In this document: one piece after another, positions 5,011 through 5,669 of the stretch | Layout: each line of letters opens with the position of its first letter | Numbering within the stretch: position 1 is the first letter of the stretch | DNA from: an uncultured Clostridia bacterium | GTDB taxonomy: Bacteria; Bacillota; Clostridia; Oscillospirales; Acutalibacteraceae | NCBI GenBank assembly: GCA_945224895.1 | Contig: CALYNW010000081.1 | Location: 1 to 5,669 of the forward strand | Length of the DNA: 5,669 bases | Direction: 5' to 3' | The notes under the pieces: generated by a model | Database searches by the model: none | What the model was told of the DNA's origin: nothing | What the model saw: only the letters and a program-made list of their open reading frames with translations | Translations under genes and position numbers: made by a program

Positions 5011-5669
5011 TGATAAATTATATTCCGAGAAAATTTACCGTTGTCAGAGATAAGGAGCTTTGTATTAACTGCGGTTGCTGTGTGAGACAATGCTCAAATG
5101 AATGTCACTTTTTTGATGACGACGGAAAAACAGTTCGTGTAAATTCACAAAATTGTGTTGCCTGCCACAGATGCGTTGACCTCTGTCCAACAGGTGCACT
5201 TCGCATAGAAAAATATGTTTGCGATTACAGAGATAATGCTAACTGGACTCCTATGTATCAGCAGGAAATATGCCGTCAGGCAGAAACAGGCTCGGTGCTT
5301 CTTTCTGCAATGGGTAATCCAAAGCCTTATCCTATCTATTGGGATAAAATCCTCCTTAACGCATCACAGGTAACGAACCCGTCTATTGATCCCCTCCGTG
5401 AGCCAATGGAAATCAGGACTATATTGGGACGTAAGCCCGAAAAGCTTGAGGTTGAGAAAAAGGGCAAGTCAACAACAAAAATGCCTCCGCAGGTTATGCT
5501 TGAAACACCTATAATGTTTTCGGCAATGAGCTTCGGTTCAAGTTCTCTTAACGCTCAAAAGTCTCTTGCTATGGCGGCAAAGGAGCTCGGCCCACTGTTT
5601 ACTACAGGTGAGTGAGGACTTCATCCCGATTTGAATGATTACGGACAGTGGGCAGTTGTTCAGGTTGCT
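5010..5669 (+). CDS. Glutamate synthase ferredoxin/FMN subunit (GltB2-like), 3'-truncated, with an in-frame TGA
   Basis: N-terminal part of the synthase subunit of split GOGAT, which reduces 2-oxoglutarate plus ammonia to glutamate using FMN and iron-sulfur clusters. Residues 18-28 (CxxCxxCxxxC) and 49-60 (CxxCxxCxxxCP) are two [4Fe-4S] binding motifs of an N-terminal ferredoxin domain. From about 100 the glutamate synthase FMN-domain family begins: NPSIDPLREPMEIRTILGRKP, then ETPIMFSAMSFGSSSLNAQKSLAMAA (165-190). The conventional frame stops after 201 residues at TGA 5613-5615, but the same frame continues to the window end with 18 conserved-looking residues (GLHPDL, then VVQVA). The gene is thus either interrupted by a point mutation or sequencing error, or recoded. 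Homologues are roughly 500 residues, so most of the gene lies beyond the window. A separate GXGXG-domain gene may follow in the split arrangement. Confidence 0.85.
5613..5615 (+). other. In-frame TGA at a conserved Gly position of the synthase gene
   Basis: The codons around it read T-T-G-E-[TGA]-G-L-H-P-D-L, where the glutamate synthase family has TGEGGLH. GGA to TGA is a single G-to-T change. Reading frame and family similarity persist on both sides, so there is no frameshift. It could be a sequencing or assembly error, a fresh nonsense mutation, or much less likely a read-through or recoded codon. Confidence 0.85.

Noticed and set aside
5613..5615. Genome-wide UGA reassignment (Gly or Trp)
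   Set aside because: No other internal TGA occurs in the three other genes, Trp and Gly are encoded by standard codons throughout, and TGA serves as the stop of the amidotransferase gene.
5613..5669. Selenocysteine codon at the in-frame TGA
   Set aside because: The family residue here is Gly, not Cys, and I see no convincing SECIS-like stem-loop with a GU-type apical loop in the bases just downstream.

Overview
The window carries a nitrogen-assimilation gene cluster, all on the + strand. In order it holds the 3' ~93% of a type I glutamine synthetase gene (glnA), an ammonium transporter fused to its own PII regulatory domain (amt-PII), a separate class II glutamine amidotransferase of the split glutamate synthase type (GltB1-like), and the beginning of the partner ferredoxin/FMN synthase subunit (GltB2-like), which runs off the right edge. 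Moderate GC in genes, AT-rich spacers, strong AGGAGG-type ribosome binding sites, an unadenylylated-type glutamine synthetase and the split GOGAT all suggest a Clostridia-class Firmicute. The repeat-rich spacer is reminiscent of gut Ruminococcus/Oscillospiraceae relatives, but the genus is an inference.

Layout: 1-1265 glnA, truncated at the left edge; 1266-1834 a 569-base gene-free spacer packed with hairpins, a near-perfect 73-bp direct repeat (1408-1480 and 1527-1599) with a third 16-base remnant, then a strong intrinsic terminator (1737-1768) and a second hairpin just ahead of the amt ribosome binding site; 1835-3574 amt-PII; 3575-3906 an AT-rich spacer with a 12-bp perfect hairpin and promoter-like elements; 3907-5010 the amidotransferase; 5010-5669 the synthase subunit, overlapping it by one base.

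Together these proteins import ammonium, sense nitrogen/energy status through the tethered PII domain, fix ammonium into glutamine (GS) and pass the amide nitrogen to 2-oxoglutarate (GOGAT).

The points most worth a second look are: an in-frame TGA at 5613-5615 that replaces an expected Gly codon in the conserved TGEGGLH segment of the synthase gene, with frame and homology continuing beyond it; the Amt-PII fusion, whose T-loop keeps the channel-plugging Arg but lacks the uridylylation Tyr; and the amt leader, where a hairpin with an A-x-x-G hexaloop overlaps the 5' arm of the terminator, as expected of an antitermination switch (hypothesis). Beyond that I see no strong evidence of a wholly new system.
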